Assembly: GCA_016706275.1 (NCBI GenBank)
Contig: JADJJY010000001.1
Span: 1,302,001-1,366,000, forward strand
DNA length: 64,000 nucleotides
Source: Chloracidobacterium sp.
GTDB taxonomy: Bacteria > Acidobacteriota > Blastocatellia > Pyrinomonadales > Pyrinomonadaceae
Reading direction: 5' to 3'
The position numbers and the translations under genes are program-made. This document shows positions 1 through 7,614 of the stretch, one piece after another (positions within the stretch are counted from its first letter, which is position 1; each line of letters opens with the position of its first letter). A model generated the notes under the pieces. That model was not told the origin of the DNA and did no database searches. It saw only the letters and a list, made by a program, of their open reading frames with translations.

Positions 1-77
1 TACATATTGACTGACGCGGGTAAGACATTGGCAACGATAAATGTGGTTGGCAATTAGGAATTTTGGAGGAAGACATC

Positions 78-827
78 ATGTTTAGTTCGATCAAAATAGC
101 AGCATTTTTCTTTTTTGTTGGTATTATTTTGCTGCCGGTCCCGGCTGAGGCGCAGTGCTCAAAGACTTGGGATGCGAGCGGAGTGTGGGAGATCCGCCAA
201 GGGAAGGGTGGCAAGAGGGTAATTCGGCTCGACTTAAAACAATCAGGCAGCGGGCTTTCCGGAAAAGCGTCGCGTGACGGTATGACCGGTGATGTCGTCG
301 GTGACACAGGTGGCGACGACTTTTCCATAGCCATCACTTGGGAAGGTTTTGACGAGATGAATGTCTACAGGGCCCAAGTTTCCGCGACAGGCAAACTGAG
401 CGGGGAAACGTATATCGGGCCAGAAAAGAGGAGCCGCGACACATGGTACAGCGACCAGCCGCTAACATGCGGTTGGAGCCCGGGGAAATCTAGAGGCAAT
501 CTGACCGGCAGACCCTCCGCAAATGACACAGCCAAACCGGGTCAAGGAGTTGGGTCTCGCCTAGCGGCGCCGGTCCTTGTCGCGACTCAGGCGTACTTTC
601 CATCACCATACAACGTCGTTGGGCAGGCTATTCTGCAATGGGATGCCGGCTCCGCTTACCCGAACGCAGAGGTGTGGGTCAAGTACGGCGGTAGCCGCGA
701 GCGTGTTCTTTTCGTCAAGCAATCGAAAGGTGGTCAACAGATCGAGGTTGTACGTGGGCAAGTGTACACCTACGCCTTGATGGATGGCCGAACAGTTTTG
801 GCGACGGCCGTGGTCGTTGGTCAGTAA
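78..827 (+). CDS. Secreted protein of unknown function
   Basis: The start is the ATG at 78, with GGAGGA at 65-70; an upstream TTG in frame has no such site. The 249-residue product opens with a Lys-Phe-rich hydrophobic segment ending PAEAQ, a Sec signal peptide. The mature N-terminal part holds a GVWEIRQ...LDLKQSG..LSGKA pattern that recurs in the next gene (GTWSLRQ...LTQNG..ISG), so the two look like distant tandem paralogues of a small beta-rich domain. The C-terminal half (from about residue 170) is different and has a second beta-like segment. I do not recognise the family. Location is inferred to be periplasm or cell surface. Confidence 0.75.
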   Translation: MFSSIKIAAFFFFVGIILLPVPAEAQCSKTWDASGVWEIRQGKGGKRVIRLDLKQSGSGLSGKASRDGMTGDVVGDTGGDDFSIAITWEGFDEMNVYRAQVSATGKLSGETYIGPEKRSRDTWYSDQPLTCGWSPGKSRGNLTGRPSANDTAKPGQGVGSRLAAPVLVATQAYFPSPYNVVGQAILQWDAGSAYPNAEVWVKYGGSRERVLFVKQSKGGQQIEVVRGQVYTYALMDGRTVLATAVVVGQ

Positions 828-870
828 CGTGGCTTAAACAGTGATGGTCAAAATGATCTTTGGAGAAACT

Positions 871-1329
871 ATGCAACGCGACACTCGATCGTTATTTATC
901 GGATCGTTGGCAATTCTATTGCTGGCATTTACCTTTTCGGACAACGTCTCAGCCCAACGGGATGACGGCCCACCGGCACACAATTTTGCCGGAACATGGT
1001 CGCTGCGTCAGAGCAACGGCTATGTCGTGACGATGGTCCTGACACAAAACGGGCGCGACATTTCAGGTACATCGTCGTACAACTCCGGAAAGAAAGGGAT
1101 CGTTAGATGCACCGTCAGCGGGAAAGCATGGCAGACGAAGGGGACGGGCGGCTGGCAGTCTAACTTTGATCAATTCCAGGTCGAGGTCGTCTGTAACGGT
1201 GCGGTCGCTGTCTATAATGCAGCGGCGTCGTGGGCAGAGGGCATCCTAAACGGCAAGACTTATCCGAAGGACAAACCATCAGCCAGTGCTACGTGGTCCG
1301 CCGGGCCATTTGCCCGCCGACGAAGTTAG
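871..1329 (+). CDS. Small secreted protein, distant paralogue of the preceding gene
   Basis: The ATG at 871 follows GGAGA at 862-866, which is better than the GTG/ATG codons at 841-844. The 152-residue product has a clear signal peptide ending in VSAQ. The rest is a single domain of about 120 residues with GTWSLRQ, LTQNGRDISG and LNGKTYP motifs, matching the N-terminal domain of the protein at 78-827. It lacks that protein's second domain. The gap of about 45 bases suggests co-transcription. Function is unknown; a lipocalin-like beta fold is only a guess from the W-x-x-x-Q pattern. Confidence 0.72.
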   Translation: MQRDTRSLFIGSLAILLLAFTFSDNVSAQRDDGPPAHNFAGTWSLRQSNGYVVTMVLTQNGRDISGTSSYNSGKKGIVRCTVSGKAWQTKGTGGWQSNFDQFQVEVVCNGAVAVYNAAASWAEGILNGKTYPKDKPSASATWSAGPFARRRS

Positions 1330-1365
1330 GTAAATATTTTTGACAGACCATAAGGAAAAAAAAGT

Positions 1366-1962
1366 ATGAACGGCGAATTAAAGAAAACGACAACTAGCGT
1401 TTTAATAGCGATCGCCCTGATCATCGGGGCGGCTGGTGCGATCAGTGCATTTGCTCAGACGACGATGTCTGGAACCGCAAGGCTGCCGCCCCCGTACTAC
1501 CCTAATGCCGGCGGGCCTCTGCAAGAACTGACCGGCGTTATTCGGATTCCCAAGGAATTCGGAGTGGTGCCTGCCGGCCCCGGCGTAAATCAGCCTACCG
1601 CTCTACCGTGCGCACCGTTTTTTGTAGCGATAATGGATCCAGGTAAAACTAACAAGTTAGTTACGTACACTGATCAGTTACTAGAACCCGGTCGCGGCGA
1701 TGACACTTATTACACCTGCAAATTTTCCATAATGGTGCCAAGAGATAAGAATTTCTACGCTGTCGCCGGGATGGGCGGCCCGTCGCAATTGCAGCACGAC
1801 AAACGTTGGTCTATGTATGCGAGCGACCCTTGGATCGGCGGATCTAACATTAAACCGCGACGCGGCTATGAGCGGAGCTTTGCGGGGAAATTTTTTACGC
1901 TCGGAAACAAGCCAATGTATCTAAGATTTGATCTGACCTATGTCCAGGCCAATCCCGACTGA
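1366..1962 (+). CDS. Secreted protein of unknown function
   Basis: The 198-residue protein starts at an ATG 37 bases after the preceding stop, behind a purine-rich stretch (AAGGAAAAAAAAG). A hydrophobic segment with an AFAQ cleavage site marks it as secreted. The mature part is rich in Pro, Gly and Tyr and has two cysteines (in LPCAPFF and YTCKFSI) that could form a disulfide. No family recognised. It is the third of three co-directional exported proteins and ends just before a hairpin at the convergent junction with the aminotransferase gene. Confidence 0.7.
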   Translation: MNGELKKTTTSVLIAIALIIGAAGAISAFAQTTMSGTARLPPPYYPNAGGPLQELTGVIRIPKEFGVVPAGPGVNQPTALPCAPFFVAIMDPGKTNKLVTYTDQLLEPGRGDDTYYTCKFSIMVPRDKNFYAVAGMGGPSQLQHDKRWSMYASDPWIGGSNIKPRRGYERSFAGKFFTLGNKPMYLRFDLTYVQANPD

Positions 1963-1990
1963 TTGATGGCTTACGATTTCAAGGAATTTA

Positions 1991-2038
1991 GCCATGAATG
2001 CACGAATTAAGAACCTATCTTATTCGCGCATTCGTGGC
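1991..2038. repeat. Palindromic intergenic repeat (ATTCGTGGC family)
   Basis: Arms 1991-2007 and 2022-2038 pair over 17 positions with one mismatch and one G-U pair, around a 14-base loop. The arms are built from repeated GAAT/CGAAT units. The same words (ATTCGTG, CGCGAAT) recur at 49081-49171. The element lies between convergent genes and may also work as a two-way terminator, although there is no strong T-run. Confidence 0.7.
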
Positions 2039-2044
2039 TTATTC

Positions 2045-3241
2045 TTAACTCTTTTCGCCAAAGATCGACTTCATTGCCGTAACGGCCCGTTCAAGGTTTT
2101 CCATCGAAGTCGCGTACGAAAAACGCAGAAAGCCGTCCGCTCCAAAGCCCTCGCCGTCGGTTACGACGATGTGGGCTTCTTTTAAGAGCAGATCGGCGAT
2201 ATCGGCGGAGCTTACAAATCTTTCTCCCAGCATTTCCCGCACGTCTACAAACGCATAAAACGCACCTTCGGGCATGGCGCATTTGAAACCGTCGATCTCA
2301 TTGAGGGCCGGAATGAGCCAGTCGCGGCGGCGTTTGTATTCGGCGGTCATCGCGGTTACTGCGGCGAGGGTCGCGTCGGTGTCGCGGAGGGCTTTGGCAC
2401 AGGCGTATTGGACGAATGATGTCGGATGCGTCGCTGAATGGCTTTGCAGTTTGATCATCGCGGCGGTCCATTCGGGATTTGCGATAGTGTAACCGGCACG
2501 CCATCCGGTCATCGCATAGGTTTTCGAAAAGCTGCCGGCAACACATACAAAATCTCTCAGATCCGGCGGCAACGACGCCAGCGAAAAAGGCTTTGCCGGC
2601 GGATAGGCAAAAAACAGATAACATTCGTCGGTCAGCACGTACACTCCGCGTGCGGCACAGGCCTCGACGATCCGCCGCATCTCGTCAGGCGGGATAACGC
2701 GCCCCGAAGGGTTGCTCGGGCTATTTAGTATCAGCAGCTTAGTTTTAGGCGTGATGGCTGCGGCGACCTGATCGGCGGCGAGAACAAATTCGGTGTCTTC
2801 GGTTTCGATAAAGACGCTGTTCGCACCGCAAAACGTTACTATTTCGGGGAATGTGACCCAATAAGGTTTTGGTATCAAAACATCATCGCCCGGATCTAAT
2901 ATCGAGCAGGCCGCGTTAAAAAGGGCTTGTTTGCCGCCGCACGATGCCGCAACCTCGTTCAGCTTTAGATCGGTGCCAAATTGCGACGCGTAAAATTCAA
3001 TGATCGCATTGCGAAAATCGGCCAGCCCTGCAGTCGCGGTGTATTTGGTCAAGCCTTTTTCGAGGCCCTCCCAGGCGTATTGTTTGATGAACTGCGGCGT
3101 GTCAAAATCCGGCTCACCTACCGACAAGTCGATCACATCGACGCCACGGGCACGCAAGTCTGCCGCCATCTGAGCGGCGATCAAGGTCGATGAACCGTGC
3201 ATTGCGGCAACGTGATTGGAAACGGGGAAAGGATTGGCCAT
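2045..3241 (-). CDS. Class I/II pyridoxal-phosphate aminotransferase (aspartate aminotransferase-like)
   Basis: The 398-residue product has the fold-type I aminotransferase signature. It shows VGEPDFDTP near residue 41, NSPSNPSG at 173-180 with Asn177 for PLP, and SFSKTYAMTGWRAGY with the PLP lysine at Lys240 and the carboxylate-binding Arg248. Length and motifs fit the AspC/subgroup I-gamma family, which moves an amino group between aspartate (or another amino acid) and 2-oxoglutarate in the cytosol. Substrate cannot be fixed by eye. It is the last gene of a minus-strand group coaD - VOC - aminotransferase with gaps of 0 and 8 bases. GGAAAGAG lies a little upstream of the ATG. Confidence 0.9.
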   Translation of the reverse strand: MANPFPVSNHVAAMHGSSTLIAAQMAADLRARGVDVIDLSVGEPDFDTPQFIKQYAWEGLEKGLTKYTATAGLADFRNAIIEFYASQFGTDLKLNEVAASCGGKQALFNAACSILDPGDDVLIPKPYWVTFPEIVTFCGANSVFIETEDTEFVLAADQVAAAITPKTKLLILNSPSNPSGRVIPPDEMRRIVEACAARGVYVLTDECYLFFAYPPAKPFSLASLPPDLRDFVCVAGSFSKTYAMTGWRAGYTIANPEWTAAMIKLQSHSATHPTSFVQYACAKALRDTDATLAAVTAMTAEYKRRRDWLIPALNEIDGFKCAMPEGAFYAFVDVREMLGERFVSSADIADLLLKEAHIVVTDGEGFGADGFLRFSYATSMENLERAVTAMKSIFGEKS

Positions 3242-3249
3242 GGTGATGT

Positions 3250-3612
3250 TTATTCTCTTTCCAAAAATTCTACACGATTTCCGAAAGGGTCACGAAACTC
3301 GAACCGGCAATAATTAGGTATTGGGATGCCATCGATAACGGTACAACCAGCGGAAGTCAGTTTTTGCCGCCAGCCGCCAAGATCGGTGACCAGATAGGCG
3401 ACATGGCCCTTGGTTTTCGCACGGTCGATATTGTCCTCTGTGCCAAAATGAAGCTGAAATCCGTCGAGGTCGAGCCAGAACCCGCCGCGTCCCGCCAATG
3501 AGTCGGGCTTAGGAATTTCTGTGAATCCGAGGACGCCGCAATAGAATCCCCGAGCCATGTCCTCACCGCCAACGGGAATGCTGATCTGGACGTGATGGAC
3601 AGCTTTGATCAT
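3250..3612 (-). CDS. VOC (glyoxalase/bleomycin-resistance fold) family protein
   Basis: A 120-residue single-domain protein with the vicinal-oxygen-chelate pattern: VHHVQI near the N terminus, an FYxxVLGF motif, QLHFG, KGHVAYLV, then FEFRDPFGNRVEFLE at the end. The usual metal ligands (His, His, Glu) can be picked out in VHHVQI, GHVAY and RVEF. Members act as glyoxalases, dioxygenases, isomerases or antibiotic-binding proteins, so the reaction is unknown. The ATG directly abuts the stop of coaD, so translation is probably coupled. Confidence 0.85.
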   Translation of the reverse strand: MIKAVHHVQISIPVGGEDMARGFYCGVLGFTEIPKPDSLAGRGGFWLDLDGFQLHFGTEDNIDRAKTKGHVAYLVTDLGGWRQKLTSAGCTVIDGIPIPNYCRFEFRDPFGNRVEFLERE

Positions 3613-4104
3613 TTACTTGCCAAGCTTTTGTCTCATGCGGGTTTCGACGAGTTCGGGGATCAGTCCTTCGACGCGGCCGCCGAGTTCGAATACCTGTTTC
3701 ATCAGCGTTGACGAAACATACGAATACTCTTCACCGGCCATTAGGAACACGGTTTCGATGCCGGGTTCGAGGCGGCGGTTCATGAGGGCCATGCGGAGTT
3801 CGTATTCGTAATCGCTGACGGCACGGATGCCCCGAACGATGGCATTCGCTCCTGATCGTTTGGCAAAATCAGCGGTCAAACCTGAAAAGCTCTCGACCCG
3901 CATTGAACATCCGTCCGTTTCGACGGCGGGCAACACTTCGCGGATCATTTCGCACCGTTCATTGACGGTGAACATCGGATGCTTATCGGCGTTATTGAGC
4001 ACCGCGACGATCATTTCGTCAAAAAGCGGAGCTGAGCGCTTGATGATATCGAGGTGGCCGTTGGTTAGCGGGTCAAATGACCCTGGAAATATAGCTCGCC
4101 GCAT
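3613..4104 (-). CDS. coaD: Phosphopantetheine adenylyltransferase
   Basis: CoaD transfers AMP from ATP to 4'-phosphopantetheine, the penultimate step of coenzyme A synthesis in the cytosol. The 163-residue length is normal. The nucleotidyltransferase signature is intact: GSFDPLTNGH at residues 8-17 including His17, an RGIRAVSDYEYE segment, and the VSSTLMK motif near the C terminus. It is the first gene of the minus-strand group. Upstream lies an AT-rich divergent intergenic region (4105-4265) shared with the plus-strand operon; a promoter is expected there but I could not choose a convincing -35/-10 pair. Confidence 0.96.
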   Translation of the reverse strand: MRRAIFPGSFDPLTNGHLDIIKRSAPLFDEMIVAVLNNADKHPMFTVNERCEMIREVLPAVETDGCSMRVESFSGLTADFAKRSGANAIVRGIRAVSDYEYELRMALMNRRLEPGIETVFLMAGEEYSYVSSTLMKQVFELGGRVEGLIPELVETRMRQKLGK

Positions 4105-4265
4105 ATTATGTATCTACAAAGTAATTACAATTTACAATTAAATTGCAACTTCGCCGCCAGGGACCTATCAAAAATCGCTTTTTGATGCTAATATCTTGTC
4201 TATTCGCACGAAATGTTATCGCACAGTTATCTCTCGTGGCGAGAATAACATAGCACAAAGCCGGA

Positions 4266-4940
4266 ATGAACAAAAACGGACAAGCCGCCGCATTTTACGA
4301 TCTCGAAGGGACGCTGGTCAGCACCAATCTCGTCCATACGCTCGCCTTTTACGCCAAACGCCAGCAGGGCTTGTGGCAGACGGCCAAAAAGAGCGTCGGG
4401 ACCCTCGCCAAGCTCCCTTTCTTTGGCGTCGCCGATCTGTATTCACGCAACGTATTTAATGAGGTATTTTTCAAAAGCTACTCAGGTCTTTCGCAGGATC
4501 GTCTGAGATACTTTTCGGATGAGCTGTTCGAAGAAGTGCTAAAGCCCGCGATCTTTCCCGGCACATTTGACCTCATCTCATCCGGAAAAAAGATTGGCCA
4601 GCGTCAGGTAGTGTTGACCGGAGCACTCGATTTCACCATTGCAAAACTTATGGACCACCTCGGCATCGACGATTATGTCGCCAACCGGCTCGAATTTGTG
4701 AATGGATACGCAACGGGCCGCGTCCTGCCTCCGGTAATGGCTTCGGCGACGAAAGCTCAGTGGATACGCGAATACGCTGAAAGAGAGAACATCAATTTGT
4801 CCGGCTCGTACGCTTATTCCGATTCCATTTCCGACCTGCCGATGCTCTCGATCGTCGGACATCCGGTCGCGATCTGTCCGGATTTTCGTTTAAGACAGAC
4901 TGCTTTGCAGCACGACTGGGCGATCCTTGATCTAAAATGA
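4266..4940 (+). CDS. HAD subfamily IB phosphatase-like hydrolase
   Basis: The 224-residue protein has the four HAD motifs in order: YDLEGTL (nucleophile Asp12), VLTGA with Thr118, Lys163 in ASATKAQW, and SDSISD with Asp186 and Asp190. Subfamily IB enzymes (SerB-like) dephosphorylate small phosphomonoesters, and several occur beside or fused to PlsC-type acyltransferases. Here the usual second aspartate of DxD is glutamate (Glu14). It is the first gene of the operon running to 17516 and overlaps the glycosyltransferase by 4 bases. A role in removing phosphate from a lipid or sugar phosphate made by the cluster is inference. Confidence 0.85.
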   Translation: MNKNGQAAAFYDLEGTLVSTNLVHTLAFYAKRQQGLWQTAKKSVGTLAKLPFFGVADLYSRNVFNEVFFKSYSGLSQDRLRYFSDELFEEVLKPAIFPGTFDLISSGKKIGQRQVVLTGALDFTIAKLMDHLGIDDYVANRLEFVNGYATGRVLPPVMASATKAQWIREYAERENINLSGSYAYSDSISDLPMLSIVGHPVAICPDFRLRQTALQHDWAILDLK

Positions 4941-5941
4941 AGATAGGTGAGATGAGCGAAAGTAATAGAACCGAAGCACCGGACGTTTTTGTAATGGTTC
5001 CGCTGCACAACCATGCTAAGTATATTGAAAGATGTCTGAGGTCGATCTTCGCTCAGACACTGCACCCCATAAAATTGCTGGTGATCGATAACGGGTCGAC
5101 TGATGACTCGGCGGCCGTAGCCGAACGTGTATTAATGGATTGCCCTTTCCCTTCGGAATTGATCTCGCATGAGGATCGCGGACTTTGTTCGTCTCTAAAT
5201 GAGGGATTTGCCGCAAGTTACGGAAAGTATTTTGCGTATTTGGGGTCGGACGACATTTGGTTTCCGCGTTTTCTCGAACAACGTGTAAAACTCCTCGAAC
5301 CGAGGCCGAACGCGGTCATCGGTTATGGGCACGCGAACTATATTGACGAAAATGACCAGATTTATGGATCAACCACAGATCCGCACGGTTACGGCGTTGA
5401 TTTTGTAGATGGTGATGTTCGGGAAATGCTGGTAAACGTCGAAGTCCCGATCAGCCCCAGCGTTTTTTACCGGCGTTCTGCATTGGAGTCGGTTTCCTGG
5501 AACGAAGATTCGATCCTCGAGGACTATGAAATGTACCTAAAGCTTATGACTATTGGGGAGTTTGCATTTGACCCGGAGATACTTGCGGCCTGGCGAAAGC
5601 ATTCGCATAACACTAGTGACAATTTTATTTCGATGCATTACGAGGTTCTAGACGCTCAGCGACGTCATTTTGCATCGCTCGGAATTAGCGAAGCCGAGTT
5701 CCAGCATAGACATACAAAAATGAGGTTTAGGCACGCACGGATCCATCTACAGCACGGCGAAAAGGGGACGGCACTCAAACTAGCTCTGGGAAACTGGCGT
5801 GGGAGCCGATCCAGGTCCGAACTTGCAAGATTTACAATGCGGCTACTTATTCCGATGTTTCTCATCAATGCAAAGAGGAAATACTCTAAAAAACGGGGTA
5901 ATAGTATAGAGACGCTCCACTCGAACCCCTTTAAAAATTGA
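4937..5941 (+). CDS. Family 2 (GT-A fold) glycosyltransferase
   Basis: The N-terminal 230 residues form a GT-A domain: VMVPLHNHAKYIERCLRS, LLVIDNGSTDDS near 48-58, a GSDD sequence at 103-106 as the DxD-like nucleotide-sugar/metal site, and EDYEMYLKL as the acceptor-side acidic motif. The C-terminal 100 residues are basic and helical. It would transfer a sugar from a nucleotide donor to a lipid- or glycan-linked acceptor at the inner membrane. The first ATG (4937) overlaps the HAD gene as ATGA; a second in-frame ATG at 4952 follows AGGTGAG and may be the true start. An ABC-2 polysaccharide exporter pair follows. Confidence 0.88.
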   Translation: MKIGEMSESNRTEAPDVFVMVPLHNHAKYIERCLRSIFAQTLHPIKLLVIDNGSTDDSAAVAERVLMDCPFPSELISHEDRGLCSSLNEGFAASYGKYFAYLGSDDIWFPRFLEQRVKLLEPRPNAVIGYGHANYIDENDQIYGSTTDPHGYGVDFVDGDVREMLVNVEVPISPSVFYRRSALESVSWNEDSILEDYEMYLKLMTIGEFAFDPEILAAWRKHSHNTSDNFISMHYEVLDAQRRHFASLGISEAEFQHRHTKMRFRHARIHLQHGEKGTALKLALGNWRGSRSRSELARFTMRLLIPMFLINAKRKYSKKRGNSIETLHSNPFKN

Positions 5942-5989
5942 CTTTTGAAATTACGGCTGAAAAAGCGAGCCGTTCATTAAATTGTTTTT

Positions 5990-6805
5990 GTGCAAACTAC
6001 TTACATAAAACCCCCTGATCATTGGCTGCACCTCGACTTTGCGGAACTGTGGGCCTACCGTGAGCTGGTTTATTTTTTGGCTTGGCGTGATATCAAGGTA
6101 CGCTACAAACAGACGCTGATCGGCGTGCTATGGGTCATTCTGCAGCCTGTGCTAACGACCGTCATTTTCACGGTTGTTTTCTCTAGTGTCGCTCATTTTG
6201 ATTCACCGTCGTTATCCTATCCATTGTTTGTTTTTAGTGGGTTGTTGATTTGGCTCTTTATTAATAACACAGTCGTGTTCGCAAGCAACAGCCTCGTCGG
6301 TAGCTCCGAACTCGTTACCAAAGTCTATTTTCCCAGATTGTCGCTTCCTCTTGCGTCCCTGATCGCCGGTCTCGTCGATATATCGATCGGATTTCTCGTG
6401 TTTCTGGTTTTGATCCTAGCGTACGGCATTCCGCTGTCGGCACACATGATCTTTGCTCCGCTGTTCATCATGCTCGCTGCAATTCTGGCATTCGGGGTCG
6501 GGACGATCTGCTCGGCTCTCAATGTGCGGTTCAGGGACATCAAGTTCGCACTGCCATTCGGACTACAGATCTGGATGTTTGCCTCGCCCATATTTTATCC
6601 ATTGGACATTCTTTCGGAACGAGCAAAATGGGCCATCTCGTTCAATCCTATGACCGGGATCCTTTCGGGGTTTAGATCTGCTTTGTTTGGTCAGGAATTT
6701 GACTGGACAAAGATAGGCATGTCGATCGGCATAACGATTATTGTGGTTTTATTTGCGTTGTTTGTTTTTAAGCGTATGGAGGACGATTTTGCGGATTTTA
6801 TCTGA
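5990..6805 (+). CDS. ABC-2 type polysaccharide/lipid exporter permease (Wzm-like)
   Basis: The 271-residue protein has six hydrophobic segments and the family opening LAWRDIKVRYKQTLIGVLWVILQP, broken here into its recognisable parts: the amphipathic RDIKVRYKQT stretch and a first membrane helix with LWVILQP. Wzm-like permeases form the channel that flips undecaprenyl-linked O-antigen, capsule or teichoic acid across the inner membrane. A GTG at 5990 is the best start; there is no strong ribosome site and no early in-frame ATG. The cognate ATPase follows after 21 bases. Confidence 0.92.
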   Translation: MQTTYIKPPDHWLHLDFAELWAYRELVYFLAWRDIKVRYKQTLIGVLWVILQPVLTTVIFTVVFSSVAHFDSPSLSYPLFVFSGLLIWLFINNTVVFASNSLVGSSELVTKVYFPRLSLPLASLIAGLVDISIGFLVFLVLILAYGIPLSAHMIFAPLFIMLAAILAFGVGTICSALNVRFRDIKFALPFGLQIWMFASPIFYPLDILSERAKWAISFNPMTGILSGFRSALFGQEFDWTKIGMSIGITIIVVLFALFVFKRMEDDFADFI

Positions 6806-6826
6806 TCCTCATCGCTTGTTTCGCCA

Positions 6827-7600
6827 ATGACAATCAAATCAATAGAAGTAAAAGACATTTCGAAGCTTTATCATCTTGGGCGAGTCCGGCATAACTCGCT
6901 CCGGGATACGCTTATGAGCCTTATCCGGGATCCGAGACGCGACGCGAGAAATGATTTTTGGGCTCTAAAAGATGTTAGTTTCAATGCATCGCCGGGCGAA
7001 ACGCTGGGGCTGATAGGTCGTAATGGTGCGGGCAAGTCGACCATATTGAAAATACTGTCCCGTATCACTAGGCCGACCACCGGCATAGTCGAGATACGGG
7101 GCCGGGTTGTTTCTCTGCTTGAGGTGGGGACAGGTTTTCACAGCGAACTCACAGGGCGCGAAAATATTTTTCTTAACGCAGCGATCCTCGGCATGAAACG
7201 GGCTGAAATATTGGCAAAGTTTGACGAGATCGCTGACTTTTCCGAACTCGGTAAATTTATCGACGTTCCGTCGAAACAATACTCTTCGGGAATGTATATG
7301 CGGCTGGGCTTTGCCGTTGCCGCACACCTCGAACCGGATGTGATGATCGTCGACGAAGTTCTGGCGGTCGGCGATTCCGCGTTTCAAAAAAAGTGTATCT
7401 CTAAGATGCATGACGTGGGGCATTCAGGAAAGACGGTGGTTTTTGTCTCGCATGATATGAAATCGGTCAGAAAGTTATGTACGCGGACGGTCTGGCTCAG
7501 TGATGGTAAAGTCGTGATGGATGGGGCGACGGACAAAGTGGTCGACGCTTACGAAAAAGAAATGGCCTTACCAAGAGTGATAGAAGAGACGGCTGAATAG
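6827..7600 (+). CDS. ABC exporter ATPase (Wzt-like, without C-terminal glycan-binding domain)
   Basis: The 257-residue ATPase shows Walker A GRNGAGKST at 64-72, the signature YSSGMYMRLG at 152-161, Walker B DVMIVDE at 171-177 and the switch histidine in FVSHD. An N-terminal extension with HNSLRDTL and an FWALKDVSF start is typical of the polysaccharide-export subfamily. It powers the permease encoded immediately upstream. True Wzt proteins that recognise a modified O-antigen end have an extra C-terminal domain of about 150 residues. That is absent here, so substrate choice would rest with the permease or another protein. Confidence 0.94.
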   Translation: MTIKSIEVKDISKLYHLGRVRHNSLRDTLMSLIRDPRRDARNDFWALKDVSFNASPGETLGLIGRNGAGKSTILKILSRITRPTTGIVEIRGRVVSLLEVGTGFHSELTGRENIFLNAAILGMKRAEILAKFDEIADFSELGKFIDVPSKQYSSGMYMRLGFAVAAHLEPDVMIVDEVLAVGDSAFQKKCISKMHDVGHSGKTVVFVSHDMKSVRKLCTRTVWLSDGKVVMDGATDKVVDAYEKEMALPRVIEETAE

Positions 7601-7614
7601 AAATTGAGATTAAT

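Noticed and set aside
1994..2185. 63-residue open frame on the plus strand
   Set aside because: It runs through the palindromic repeat and into the aminotransferase gene on the other strand; no ribosome site or recognisable product.
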